Part shown: positions 35,051-45,317 of the stretch, in pieces
Position numbering within the stretch: the stretch's first letter is position 1
How the letters are laid out: each line of letters starts with the position of its first letter
Assembly: GCA_050084985.1 (NCBI GenBank)
Contig: JBITNC010000002.1
Span: 8,928,001-8,992,000 of the forward strand
Source of the DNA: Nageia nagi
Lineage: Eukaryota; Pinophyta
DNA: 64,000 nucleotides
Direction: 5' to 3'
Translations under genes and position numbers: made by a program
Notes under the pieces: model-generated
Told to the model about the DNA's origin: nothing
Database searches by the model: none
Seen by the model: the letters and a program-made list of their open reading frames with translations, nothing else

Positions 35051-35969
35051 TTTAGATGATATGTAATTATTTCTTATTTAAATATTATTTTATATTTAGA
35101 TGTGTGCTTTTTTATCATATTAGTTTAGATAGCATACATATTTGCTCTATTTGTTAGATTGCATATGTATTTTCCTTTAAAATGAACATCAATGAGTTGG
35201 ACATTATGACAAATTACTAATTCTACTTGTCTTAAGTTCCCATCACCATACGTTTTGAGTCATAAATTCAACTACACTTGGATTTGATCACCATAAGGTA
35301 GTCTTCCCTCAAGATAAGAGTTGTTACTTTCCATCAAACGATTATAAGAAATGGAGATGAGAGTTTAATTTGCCTCATATTCTAGATAAGGTATTTTATT
35401 TATATTATACTTATTATTAATTAATTTGCCTCATCAATAATTCCATTTATGTTAGTAAGAGGATAGGCCTTTATGATGATAAACCATGAACTAATAGCTC
35501 GAAAACATTTGTTGTTCCCCATTTCATTTTGAGGACCATTTTAGTTATCACATTGATAGTTAGCCCTAGGAAGCCATGAATCACCTTATTTTGTCTGAAT
35601 TTTGTATCAATTAAATAAGGTTTATATTGTCAACAGCTAGAAGTGATTCATCATTTCCTTAATTTATCGTTGTGTGCTCATTGGCAAAATATGCCATACT
35701 TATCCTATAGATTAGTAACCTAACTTTCTTAAACACTTGACTAGTGTATCGTTTTAGGAAAATTAAAAAAAAAAAAGATAATAAATGTACTACACACCCC
35801 ATATGTCAATAAAGATAAAGTCCAAACTTGTGAAAATTCAAAAAAGATAAATATTACGCTACATTTGAAAAGAGCATGTAGGTTGTATAATGCATTTTTG
35901 TTTTCTCATTGAAAAAATTAAACAAAAAGATAACAAAAGAATATAGGGCTCATTATTTTTTATTGTTAA
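35051..35969. other. No gene recognised
   Basis: Unique-looking AT-rich sequence between two repeat arrays. Stops in all frames, no motif recognised. Confidence 0.5.
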
Positions 35970-36686
35970 AGTCAACATTATTACTTTCAATTCTACACAA
36001 ATATTTTTAACCTTAAGTCAACATTATAACCCTAAGTCAACTTTTTCAATCCTAATTCAATATTTTGAATCTTAAGTCATCTTTTTCAACCCTTAGTCAA
36101 TATTTTAACCCTAAGTCAACATTTTTAACCCTAATTCAATATTTTGAACCCTAAGTCAACATTTTAATCCTAAGTCAACATTTTCAACCCTGATTCAACA
36201 TTTTAACTCTAAGTCAATATTTTCAACCCTAAGTCAATATTTTCAACTGCAAGTCAAAATTTTCAACCCTAAGTCAACATTTTGAATCCTAAGTCAACAT
36301 TTTCAACGCTAATTCAACATTTTGAATCCTAAGTCAACATTTTCAACCTTAATTCAACATTTTGAATCCTAATTCAACATTTTCAACCCTAATTCAACAT
36401 TTTAAACCCTAAGTCAAATTTAAACCCATGTCAACATTTTTAACACTAATTCAACATTTTGAATCCTAAGTCAACATTTTGAATGCTAAGTCAACTTTTC
36501 AACCCTAAGTTAACTTGTTAACCCCAAGTCAACATTTTGAACCTTAAATCAACATTTTAATCCTAAGTCAATATTTTTTTACCTAATTAAATGTTAACCC
36601 TAAGTTAATTATTTTTTACCATAATTCAATATTTTAACCCTAAGTCAATATTTTCAACCCTAAGTCAACATTTTCAACCCTAAGTT
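35970..36686. repeat. 20-bp minisatellite CAACCCTAAGTCAACATTTT, left block
   Basis: About 35 imperfect units of 19-21 bp with core CCCTAAGTCAACATTTT; common variants are CCTAATTCAAC and TTTTGAATCC. It continues after copia-3 at 41414. The unit contains CCCTAA, the complement of the telomere core, in the opposite orientation to the TTTAGGG-type blocks on its left. Confidence 0.92.
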
Positions 36687-37070
36687 TGTTGAATATAGGT
36701 CATACTTTGTAGATGAAGTATTGTATATTGGGCCCTAAAGATTCACCTATTTACACATGGTGTTGGTGGGATTTTCAAGATTTCATCTTAGTACAAGAAT
36801 GGGTGGTTTAGCCCATAGTTTTCTAATACCATTTTATGGTTTAGGGTTGAGGGTTTTCCTATATATTCATTGTAATGAGCTATTTGTGATGAACTATTGA
36901 TTGTAAGTAATAATATAGAAGGAGAAGAAGCTCTTGACTTGCTGGAGTAGCCCACATTGGGTGAACCAAGGTCAATCTCATGTGTTCCTTATGTTTGTGA
37001 GATCATTATATTTTTTTAATAATTTGTTTTTTCATTATAATTTTAGAACATGTTTAGATAAGACTATTCA
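36687..37070 (+). repeat. copia-3 5' LTR
   Basis: 384 bp, from TGTTGAATATAGGTCATA to GATAAGACTATTCA. Compared with the 3' LTR it has about 30 extra bases near 36705-36765. A TATA-like TCCTATATATTCA lies at about 36857-36869, conserved in the 3' copy. Confidence 0.9.
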
Positions 37071-37072
37071 TC

Positions 37073-37084
37073 TGCTATCAAAGT
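37073..37084 (+). promoter_or_regulatory. copia-3 primer-binding site (degenerate)
   Basis: TGCTATCAAAGT matches TGGTATCAGAGC (initiator tRNA-Met site) at nine of twelve positions and sits two bases after the LTR. Confidence 0.7.
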
Positions 37085-37199
37085 TTAGTTTTTTTATCCA
37101 TAGAGGGATGCCTCTTTTGCTAGGATTTAGGTTGTTTAAAGAGGATCTAGGGTTTTTAGGTGTTTCAAAAAACCTATTCTAGAGTGGGAGCTCTATGTA

Positions 37200-37960
37200 G
37201 AAAGATCTTGAAGAAGAAAAATATCTACAATTCAATAAAGGATCAAGATTGAAAAATTTAACAAAAAAAGTTTTGAGTTATGGAAGCTAAAGATGGAGGA
37301 TCTTCTCATAGATAGAGATCTATGGTTTGCTATCTCTAAAAAGAAACTAGATAGTACTTTTGATTAATATTAGGAGAAATTGAATTAGAAAGCATGGAGT
37401 TTGATCTGACTGTGTCTTGTTGATTTAGTGTTGATTAAAATTTCTAGAGAAAATACTATAAAGCTTCTTTGGGAGAAGTTGGGGGCTTTGTATCAAAGTA
37501 AGTCCCTAGTAAAAAAATACTTCCTTAGGAAAAAACTGTACAATATTTAGATGTATGCATTGCAAAAGAAGATAAATGCATTGCATTGCTATGCTCTGTA
37601 CCAGATTTGTGAAATAATTTAGTTGTAGCAATAAGGAGTAATTCTTTCAGTTTATCCTTTGAAGAAGTGGTGGCATCTTATATCTACAGAGGTAACATCA
37701 AATGATTTACTAATAGTAAGAGGATGTACAAATAAAAGAGAGAAAATGAGATCTGGTGATAGATCAAAATTTAGAAGTAAATATTTTTGATAGATCCAAG
37801 TCTCAAAGTGGATTCTGGTCCTAGATGTTGGAGTTGTGGCAAGATTGGCCATTTGAAAAGAGATTATAGATGAAAAAGTGTATATCAAGGGAAGAGATAT
37901 AATGAATCCACTTCTAAAAAAGTAAATAAATCTAATGATGAAGTTGGGGATGCATATTTT
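37200..37960 (+). pseudogene. copia-3 gag remnant
   Basis: Plus-strand frames give FELWKLKMEDLLIDRDLWFA at about 37270, then WEKLGALYQSKSLVKKYFLR with KKLYNI at about 37465-37540. This is the UBN2/gag-polypeptide pattern of copia elements. A zinc knuckle follows at about 37825-37875 (CWSCGKIGHLKRDYR), in which the last Cys of CCHC has become Tyr. Gag would have formed the particle. Stops and shifts throughout. Confidence 0.85.
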
Positions 37961-39115
37961 ACATCTTGCTCAACTAGATTAGATCGAGATAATTGGGTAA
38001 TTTATATGAGAGCCTCCTATCATATGACTCCTCATAAGGAGTGGTTCTATGAATATGAAGAATATGATGGAGGAGAGGTGCTCTTGGGAGATGATAGTTC
38101 TTGTATAATTATTAGTCATGGAAGGGTGAAAATAAAGTTTTATGATGGTAGGGTGAGAACCCTCCCAGGTGTGGTACACATTCCTTGTCTTGCTAGAAAT
38201 TTGATTTCTATAAGTAAGATGGTTGATGTAGATGTAGATTTCAATCTCATTAAGACTAAATGTAAATTAGTTCATGGATCAATAGTGTTGGTAAAAGGGG
38301 TTCAATATGGAACCACGTATAGGATTTTAGGAAGCACTAAGATGTCTCATTGCAATAGTGCATCCATTTTTGAGGCTAAATCAGATGGAACTTTGGTTGA
38401 TGTGTCAAATTTCTAGCATCAAAGAATGGTACATATTGGAAAGAAGGGATTACAAACTTTATATACAAAAGGTATGGTTGAAGGCTTTCTTTATTGCTTT
38501 ATAGGTTTTGATTTTAGTGAGCATTATCTTTATGGCAAGTAGAAATATGTGAGTTTCCCATCTAGTACTACAAGATGTAAAGGAGTTCTAGATTTGATCC
38601 ATAGTGATGTTGTTGGTCCTATTCCTATACCATCTTTTGAATTTATTATCTAAAAGTGCAAAGCTGAAATGTTTGATAAATTTCAAGAATTTAAAGCACT
38701 TGTTGAGAACCAAATTGGAAAGAAAATCAAGGTGTTGAAGAGTGATAATGGAGGAAAATATTATTCAAATAAATTTGAGGATTTCTATAAGAAATGTGGT
38801 GTTTCAAGAAAAAAAACTACTCTATATACATCTCAATAGAATGGATTTGCTAAGAGATTGAATATATTTCTTATGGAAAAGGTAAGGAGTATTCTTAGTG
38901 GTACTGGATTGGCATAGGAATTCTTAGTGGAAGCAGTGGATACAATATGCTACCTATTAAATCAATCTCCTACATCAGCATTGCCTAACCATACTCCATT
39001 TGAAGCATTATTTGTTAAGAAACCCTCTTTGACACATATTAAAGTTTTTGGCTATTGGGCATTCATGCATATTATAAAGGAAAAAAGGAGTAAGCTTGAC
39101 AACAAGGCTATTTAA
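37961..39115 (+). pseudogene. copia-3 protease, GAG-pre-integrase and integrase remnant
   Basis: The 136-residue frame at 38006-38416 opens in the protease region (WVIYMRASYHMTPHKEWF, where DSGAS is normal, so the catalytic Asp-Ser-Gly is lost). It passes through VLLGDDSSC and LPGVVHIPCLARNLISISKM. Next are the GAG-pre motif (HQRMVHIGKKGLQTLYTKGM) and the integrase core: VLDLIHSDVVGP (first Asp), KVLKSDNGGKYYSNKF (second Asp), and TSQxNGFAKRLN in place of PQQNGVAER, the Glu-containing block. At 38927-39115 an open frame gives YLLNQSPTSALPNHTPFEAL, the conserved integrase C-terminal region. Several in-frame stops. Confidence 0.88.
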
Positions 39116-40250
39116 GTGTATCTTTATTAGTTATAAAGATGGTGTTAAAGGTTATAAACCTTACTATCCAGAAATTAAGAGTATTGCCTATAATAGAGAT
39201 GTGGTGTTTAGATAATTGAAAAGTGATCCCAAGAATGAAGTAACACAAGAAGAATAGAAAATGATGTAGTTTGAGTTGATGGAAGATGAGCCCTACTCAT
39301 AAGAAGTAGAAGAAGAAGAAGAGGATGAACCAGAGTTTCATACACCAATGTTGAAGAGATCAACATGTGAAAGAAGGAAATCTAAAAGTTATAGCCCACT
39401 TGATTTTCATTATTCATTTGCTTTATGTGTTACTGATGAAGAACATAAAAATGTTAAAGAAGTAGTTAACTTAGAAGAGGCAAATATTTAGGAAGAGGCT
39501 ATGAAAAAAGAAATGAAATCTCTTGCAAAGAATAAGACATGGGATCTGGTAGAATTATCTTCTAAAAGAAAAGCAATTGGTTGCAAATGGATCTTCAAGA
39601 AGAAGAAAAATACTGAAGGAAAAGTATAGAAATATAAAGCCCACCTTGTTGTTGAAGGCTATTCATAAGTGGAGGGAATTGACTATAGTGAGATATTTTC
39701 TTCTATTGCAAAGTTAACTTCAATAAGATGTCTTTTGTCTATCATTACTACATTTGATATGGAAATAGAGAAAATGGATGTGAAAACATCTTTCCTCCAT
39801 GGGGAATTGGAGGAGTAAATTTATATGAAATAGATTGGAGGATTTGTTGAGGTAGGAAAAGAAAATCTTGTTTGTAACTTAAAGAAATCTTTGTATCGAC
39901 TGAATCAGTCACCTAGGATGTGGTATCAAAAATTTGATACGTTTTAGGACTTGATTTTTTTCATAGCAATGTTGATCGTTTTATATACATGAAGTAAGTT
40001 GGTGATGATTTTATTATTATAATGTTGTATGTTGATGATATGTTGTTGATTGGGAATAGTAATAAAATGGTTAGTGTTGTGAAGTCTCTATTAGCACAAC
40101 AGTTTGATATGAAATACCTTGGACCTGCAAATTACATTTTGGGAATGTAAATAAGGAGAGATAGGTCAAATAGAAATTTACGACTAGATCAAAAAAAATA
40201 TGTTAAGACTATACTGAAGAGATTCAATATACATTTATTCTAAACCTATG
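39116..40250 (+). pseudogene. copia-3 reverse transcriptase remnant
   Basis: RT motifs in order: EAMKKEMKSLAKNKTWDLVE (39490), GCKWIFKKKKNTEGKV (39575), YSEIFSSIAKLTSIRCLLSI (39680), MDVKTSFLHGELEE (39775), LVCNLKKSLYRLNQSPRMWY (39870) and IIMLYVDDMLLIGNSNK (40015). The catalytic YVDD is intact. Before it (39116-39480) lies an acidic linker (EEEEEDEPEF). In-frame stops (for example after GELEE and YVDD-downstream GM) show it is inactive. Confidence 0.88.
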
Positions 40251-41048
40251 AAGACTCTTATAGCTTTGGGAACAAAATTATCTATTAAATAATACCCAAA
40301 GATAGAAGAAGTTGAGGAAATATTATGTATTCTTTATGGAAATGTTGCAAGGAGTTTGATGTATGCCATGGTTTTTACCAAACCTAATATTGCATATGCA
40401 ATGGGACTTTTGAGCAGATACATGTTTAGGCCTAGAAAAGAGCATTGGACTGCTATGAAGAGAGTGTTCAGATATTTCCATAGTACAACATATTTTTCAA
40501 TCTATTTTTAAGGGAAAAGAAAGGAAAAATCCTTGAATATTGAGGGTTTTGTTGATGTAGATTAGGTAGGAGATCTTGATTATAGAAGATCTACCAATGC
40601 TTATGTATTTAGTTTGTTTGAAGGAGCCATTAGTTGGATGAGTAAAAGCTAAGTTGTTGTTGCCCTTTCAACTACTGAAGTTGAATACATGATAGTCACT
40701 CATGCAAGCAAAGAAGCAATATGATTATAAAGATTATGTGCTGATATTGATTTTGCATAAGGAGTTATGCAGGTAAATTATGATAGCCAAAGTGTTATAT
40801 TCTTGGCTAAGAATCCTGCTTCTCATGCAAGAACCAAGCATACTGATGTACAATACCATTTCATCAAGGACATGATTGTACAGAAGAAAGTGTTACTAGA
40901 AAAAATGAATACAAAGGAAAACATTATTGATGCATTGACCAAGGTTGTTAGCATAGAGAAATTCATGTGGTGTACAAGAGAGATGGGTTTGGTTAGCGTA
41001 AGTATTGAAGCAAATATATTTTGTATTTTTTCAACAAAGTATTCACCA
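40251..41048 (+). pseudogene. copia-3 RNase H remnant
   Basis: Follows RT with MYAMVFTKPNIAYAMGLLSR (40360). RNase H words follow: SLFEGAISWMSKS (40610), VVALSTTEVEYMIVTHASKE (40655), then an open frame 40767-41174 with NYDSQSVIFLAKNPASHART and KHTDVQYHFI and KEENIIDALTKV-like sequence. The DSQSAI and HARTKHID blocks are diagnostic for copia RNase H. Confidence 0.87.
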
Positions 41049-41058
41049 AGTGGGAGAA

Positions 41059-41413
41059 TGTTAGATATAGCTCATCTTTTGCAGAGGAAGTATTATACAC
41101 TAGTGTTGGTGGGATTTATAAGGTTTTATCTTAGTGCAAGGATGGGTGGTTTGGTCCATGGTTTTCTAATATGACATTATGGTTTAGGATTAAGGATTTT
41201 CCTATATATTCATTGTAAAGAGTCATTTGTGGTGAATTTTTCATTGTAAGCAATAATATAGAAGTAGAAGAAGCTCTTGACATGTTGGAGTAGCCCACAT
41301 TAGGTGAACCGGGGTAAATCTCATGTGTTCCTTATATTTGTGAGATTGTTGTGTTTTTTTATTAATTCATTTTTGCATTATAATTTCAGAATAGGTTTAG
41401 ATAAGACTATTCA
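41059..41413 (+). repeat. copia-3 3' LTR
   Basis: 355 bp, from TGTTAGATATAGCTCATC to GATAAGACTATTCA, preceded by the polypurine tract AGTGGGAGAA. By eye it differs from the 5' LTR at roughly one base in ten, plus one larger indel. Confidence 0.9.
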
Positions 41414-43640
41414 AATTCAACATTTTGAATCCTAAGTCAAATTTTTTAATCCCAAGTCACTTTTCAACCCTAAGTCAACTTTTCCCCTAAGTAAACATTT
41501 TGAATCCTAATTTAACATTTTTAACCCTCAATCAAATTTTCAGTACTAAGTTAACTTTTCAACCCTAACTCAACATTTTGGACCCTAAGTTAACATTTTG
41601 AACCCTAAGTCAAAATTTTAATCCTATGTCAACATTTTTAATCCTAATTCAACATTTTATCTCTAACTCAACTTTTTAACCCTAAGTCAATATTTTTAAC
41701 CCTAATTCATCTTCTTTAACCCTAAGTCAACTTTTTCAACCCTAAGTTAACTTTTTCAACCCTAAGTCAACATTCTTAACCCTAAATCAACTCTTTCCAC
41801 CCTATGTCAACATTTTCAACCCTAATTCAACATTTTAATCCTAAGTCAAAGTTTTAACCCTAATTTAATATTTTAACCCCAAATCAAGTTTTTCAACCCT
41901 AAGTCAACAATTTTAACCCTAATTCAACTTTTTCAATCCTAAATCAACATTTTAACCCTAAGTTAGCATTTTAATCTTAAGTCAACATTTTTAACCTTAA
42001 TTCAACATGTTACCCCTAATTCAACTTTTTCAACCCTAAGTTAAGTTTTGAATCCTAAGTCAACATTTTGAACCCTAAGTCAACATTTAGAACCTAAGTT
42101 AACATTTTTAACCATAATTTAACATTTTAACCCTAATTCAACTTTTTCAACTCTAAGTCAACATATTTAACCTTAATTCAACTTTTTCGAGCATAAGTCA
42201 ACATTTTAACACTAAGTCAACTTTTTCAACCCTAAGTTAACTTTTTCAACACTAAGTAAACATTTTCAACCCTAAGTCAACATTTTCAACCCTAAGTCAA
42301 CATTTTAACCATAAGTTAACATTTTAAGCCAAAGTTAATATTTTTTTACCCTTAATCAACTTTTCAACCCCAAGTCAACATTTTCAACCTAATTCAATGT
42401 TTTGAACCCTAACTTAACATTTTAACCTTAAGTCAATATTTTTAATGGTAATTTAACATTTTGAACCTTAAGTCAACACTTTGAACCTTAAGTTAATATT
42501 TTCAACCCTATGTCAACTTTACAACCCTATTTCAACTTTTCAACCCTAAGTCAACATTTTGAAGCTTAATTCAACATTTTTAATTCGAAGTCAACTTTTC
42601 AATCCTAAGTTAACATTTTGAACCCTAATTCAACATCTTGGACCTTAAGTCAACATTTTGAACCCTAAGTTAACATTTTAATCCAAAGTTAACATTTTGA
42701 ACCCTAAGTTAATATTTTAATCCAAAGTTAACATTTTTAATTATAATTTAATATTTTAACCCTAAGTCAACTTTTTCAACCCTAAATCAGCATTTTTAAC
42801 CCTAATTGAAAATTTTCCAACCCTAAGTTAACTTTTTCAACCATAAGTCAACTTTTTAATCCCAAGTTAAGATTTTCAACCCTAATTTAATATTTTAACC
42901 CTAAGTCAACATTTTTAGCAATAATTTAACATTTTGGACCCTAAGATAATATTTTGAACCCTAAGTCAACTTTTTCGACCTTAAGTCAACTTTTCAACCC
43001 TAAGTTAATATTTTTAACCTTAATTTAACATTTTTAACCCTAAGTCAACTTTTCAACCCTAAGTCAACATTTTTAACTTTCATTCAACATTTTGAATCCG
43101 AAGTCAACATTTTGAACCATAAGTCAACATTTTAATTTAAGTTAGTATTTTAAACCCTAACTCAACATTTTAACACTAAGGCAACATTTTCAACCCTAAG
43201 TCAACATTTGAATCTTAAAAAAACTTTTTCAACCCTAAGTTAATATTTTTAACCTTAAGTCAACTTTTTCAACCCTAAGTCAACATTTTTACTTTAAGTC
43301 AACATTTTAACCTTAATGCAACATTTTATATTAAGTTAATATTTTCAACCCTAAGTTAACTTCACAACCATAAGTCAACATTTTTAACCCTAAATCAACA
43401 TTTTAACCCTAATTCAACATTTTTTCTCTAATTCAACATTTTAATCCTAAGTCAATATTTTGAACCCTAAGTCAATATTTTCAACTCCAAGTCAACATTT
43501 CCAATACCAAATCAACATTTTAAACCCTAAGTCAATGTTTTGAATCCTGTATTTTAACTCCAAGCCATTTTTTTTAAATCATACATCATTTTTAATATCC
43601 TAAATCAATTTTTTAAAAACCTAAGTCAATTTTTTTAAAA
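41414..43640. repeat. 20-bp minisatellite, right block
   Basis: Over 100 further units of the CAACCCTAAGTCAACATTTT repeat, continuing in the register left at 36686. The array fades out near 43560-43640 into CATTTTTTTTAAATC words and a short TTTAGGG-type patch (43645-43720). Confidence 0.92.
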
Positions 43641-43811
43641 TCTAGGTTTAGGGTTTAAGGTATATGATTTAAGGTTTAGGTTCAAGATTTAGGATTAATA
43701 TTTTAGGGTATAAGGTTTGAAATAAAAATATATATATTTTATTTCTATTTAGATTAATATGTTATTTTTAATTTGATTAATAATATATGAGTTTTTAAAT
43801 TAGATATCACT
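43641..43811 (+). repeat. Short TTTAGGG-type patch
   Basis: GGTTTAGGGTTTAAGGTATA and GGTTTAGGTTC words, same degenerate style as 34460-35050, followed by AT-rich sequence. Confidence 0.55.
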
Positions 43812-44039
43812 ATGTTGAAGTTTGATGAGGAAGAGTTCATGTCATTTGTTCATCCTATGAGCACTAAATTCCCTTCAAATGAGGATGAGCTACCACCACC
43901 ATCTCATCCTAAGAGGACTAAGTTTGTGCCTTCCGATGAGGATGAGATGCCACCACCAAAGGAGGACAAGGTGTATATTATTAAGAAGGAGTTACATATT
44001 TATATATTTACATTATATGTCATAATGAATGAGGTATAA
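43812..44039 (+). CDS. Unidentified ORF with an internal repeat
   Basis: 75 codons from ATG at 43812. It contains two copies of an acidic, proline-ending repeat, STKFPSNEDELPPPSHP then RTKFVPSDEDEMPPPKE, starting about 19 residues apart. No family recognised. It could be an exon of a gene continuing at 44287, where the text SDDDVMPLPIDLPLKSD is similarly acidic and proline-rich. Position inside the CACTA element suggests element cargo or an accessory exon. A hydrophobic end after KKEL probably reads into an intron. Confidence 0.3.
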   Translation: MLKFDEEEFMSFVHPMSTKFPSNEDELPPPSHPKRTKFVPSDEDEMPPPKEDKVYIIKKELHIYIFTLYVIMNEV

Positions 44040-44286
44040 AACATTTTTATGTGAAATATTTTACTTAATATTATGGATAATATTACAAGAATAATGTGAT
44101 GAAGAAAATTGTGAGGTAATTAACATTAAATTTTGGTTTTTTTTTTATTCTTATTAAAGTTAACTTAAAAATTTGCTATATCACATAAAGTTTCACGAAA
44201 AGTTCAATATGTAGAAAGTAAAGTATACAAATTCATAAAATGAAGAGGGAACAAGATATCAAACATGACTTCAAAATATATTTAGA

Positions 44287-44960
44287 AGTGATGATGATGT
44301 TATGCCTTTGCCAATTGATCTACCATTAAAGAGTGATGGTGATTATCCTTTGCCTCATACATGCCAATATATATATCAAGATACATATGATCGAAAGGCA
44401 CATGGTGCATGGCCAATCAAAGGACCTTTTCCAAAAGCTTATGATTCATTCAATTATTATGGTCATAGATACATGATAAAACCTTCTGAATATATATGTG
44501 AAGCTGACATCGTACATGGGTTTATTCATATTGAGCGATGTGCATTCTCCTCAATGTGGTGTAAAAGAACCATTGATACCATTTGGGGGTTAATTTACAA
44601 TGCAAAAAATTACTACATATTATTAGGGTATATATTCAATATATTCACATACAATATTTGTGCAAATTCATAATCAAACTCCAATCTAAGTCAATGTTTG
44701 TACATTAATGGTCGGTGAAAGATAAATGGAAACATTGCAAGATATATAAATAGTTCCATCAATGGTGAATTTAATCTAAATTATGAATATCACCAATTTG
44801 AACACAACAAAGAAGACTTCATGAGTAAAAAAATGAGTAGTTATGTAGGTGTAGTTTGTACTAGAACTCTAAAATTTGGTGACAAGCTATTAGTGCATTA
44901 TAATTACAAAATATCTACTCCAAAATGTAAAGTACGTTTGGAGTTAGGAGATTAAAATCT
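44287..44960 (+). pseudogene. Unidentified ORF with SET-like C-terminal segment
   Basis: An open frame from an AG acceptor-like site near 44286 to 44673 reads PLPIDLPLKSDGDYPLPHTC, KGPFPKAYDSFNYYGHRYMI and IHIERCAFSSMWCKRTIDTI; not recognised. After a break, 44717-44955 reads KINGNIARYINSSINGEFNL and VGVVCTRTLKFGDKLLVHYN and ends at TAA (44953). The pattern GNxARxINxS ... T+xxxxGDxLLxxYxY resembles the end of SET methyltransferase domains (NHSxxPN, then GEELxxDY). The key His and Asp/Glu residues differ. It could be a captured chromatin-gene fragment or chance similarity. Confidence 0.35.
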
Positions 44961-45317
44961 AATAATTAAACCAGGATGAAAGTAAAAAATGCTCAAAAAT
45001 AGAATCCTTATTGATATTTATTTATATATTAATGAAATATATTATATTTTTTAAATATTTTAATGAAAATATTATGTAAAACTTGGTGCTGATTACTTTT
45101 GCAATACACTTATTCATTTATTAGTGCAATACACTTGTTCACTTATTAATAAAAATATCATATTTTTTATCATTTTAATGTTTTGTAACAACTAATTTGA
45201 AAGACACATAAAAATGCAACAAATAAACATGGCCACTCTAGGACAAGGTCTTGTATACCCACTTTGCATTGAAAAAATGCAAGTAGAAATCAAAGTGCAC
45301 ACTCATAAGTCCTAAAA
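44961..45317. other. No gene recognised
   Basis: AT-rich spacer before the transposase. Possibly intron or upstream region; nothing identified. The transposase frame is open for some codons upstream of 45374 (YERFLIEPYVAPSPADVDMD). Confidence 0.5.

Larger units (their letters stand above)
36687..41413 (+). mobile_element. Ty1/copia element copia-3, 4.7 kb, inserted in the minisatellite
   Basis: A complete plus-strand copia element: LTR (36687-37070), degenerate PBS (37073-37084), gag, protease, integrase, RT, RNase H, polypurine tract (AGTGGGAGAA, 41049-41058) and LTR (41059-41413). The flanks are AAGTT (left) and AATTC (right). Both are variants of the same pentamer position (AAGTC/AATTC) in the 20-bp unit, as expected for a mutated 5-bp target duplication. 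The pol frames are broken by about one stop per 30-60 codons, many of them TAG or TAA from Trp or Gln codons. Confidence 0.93.

Noticed and set aside
31871-43640. TTTAGGG-type sequence on the left and CCCTAA-type on the right, the orientation expected at a head-to-head telomere fusion
   Set aside because: All of it lies inside one CACTA element with confirmed ends, the blocks are degenerate, the right array is a 20-bp minisatellite, and a TTTAGGG-type patch reappears at 43645. Repeat growth is simpler.
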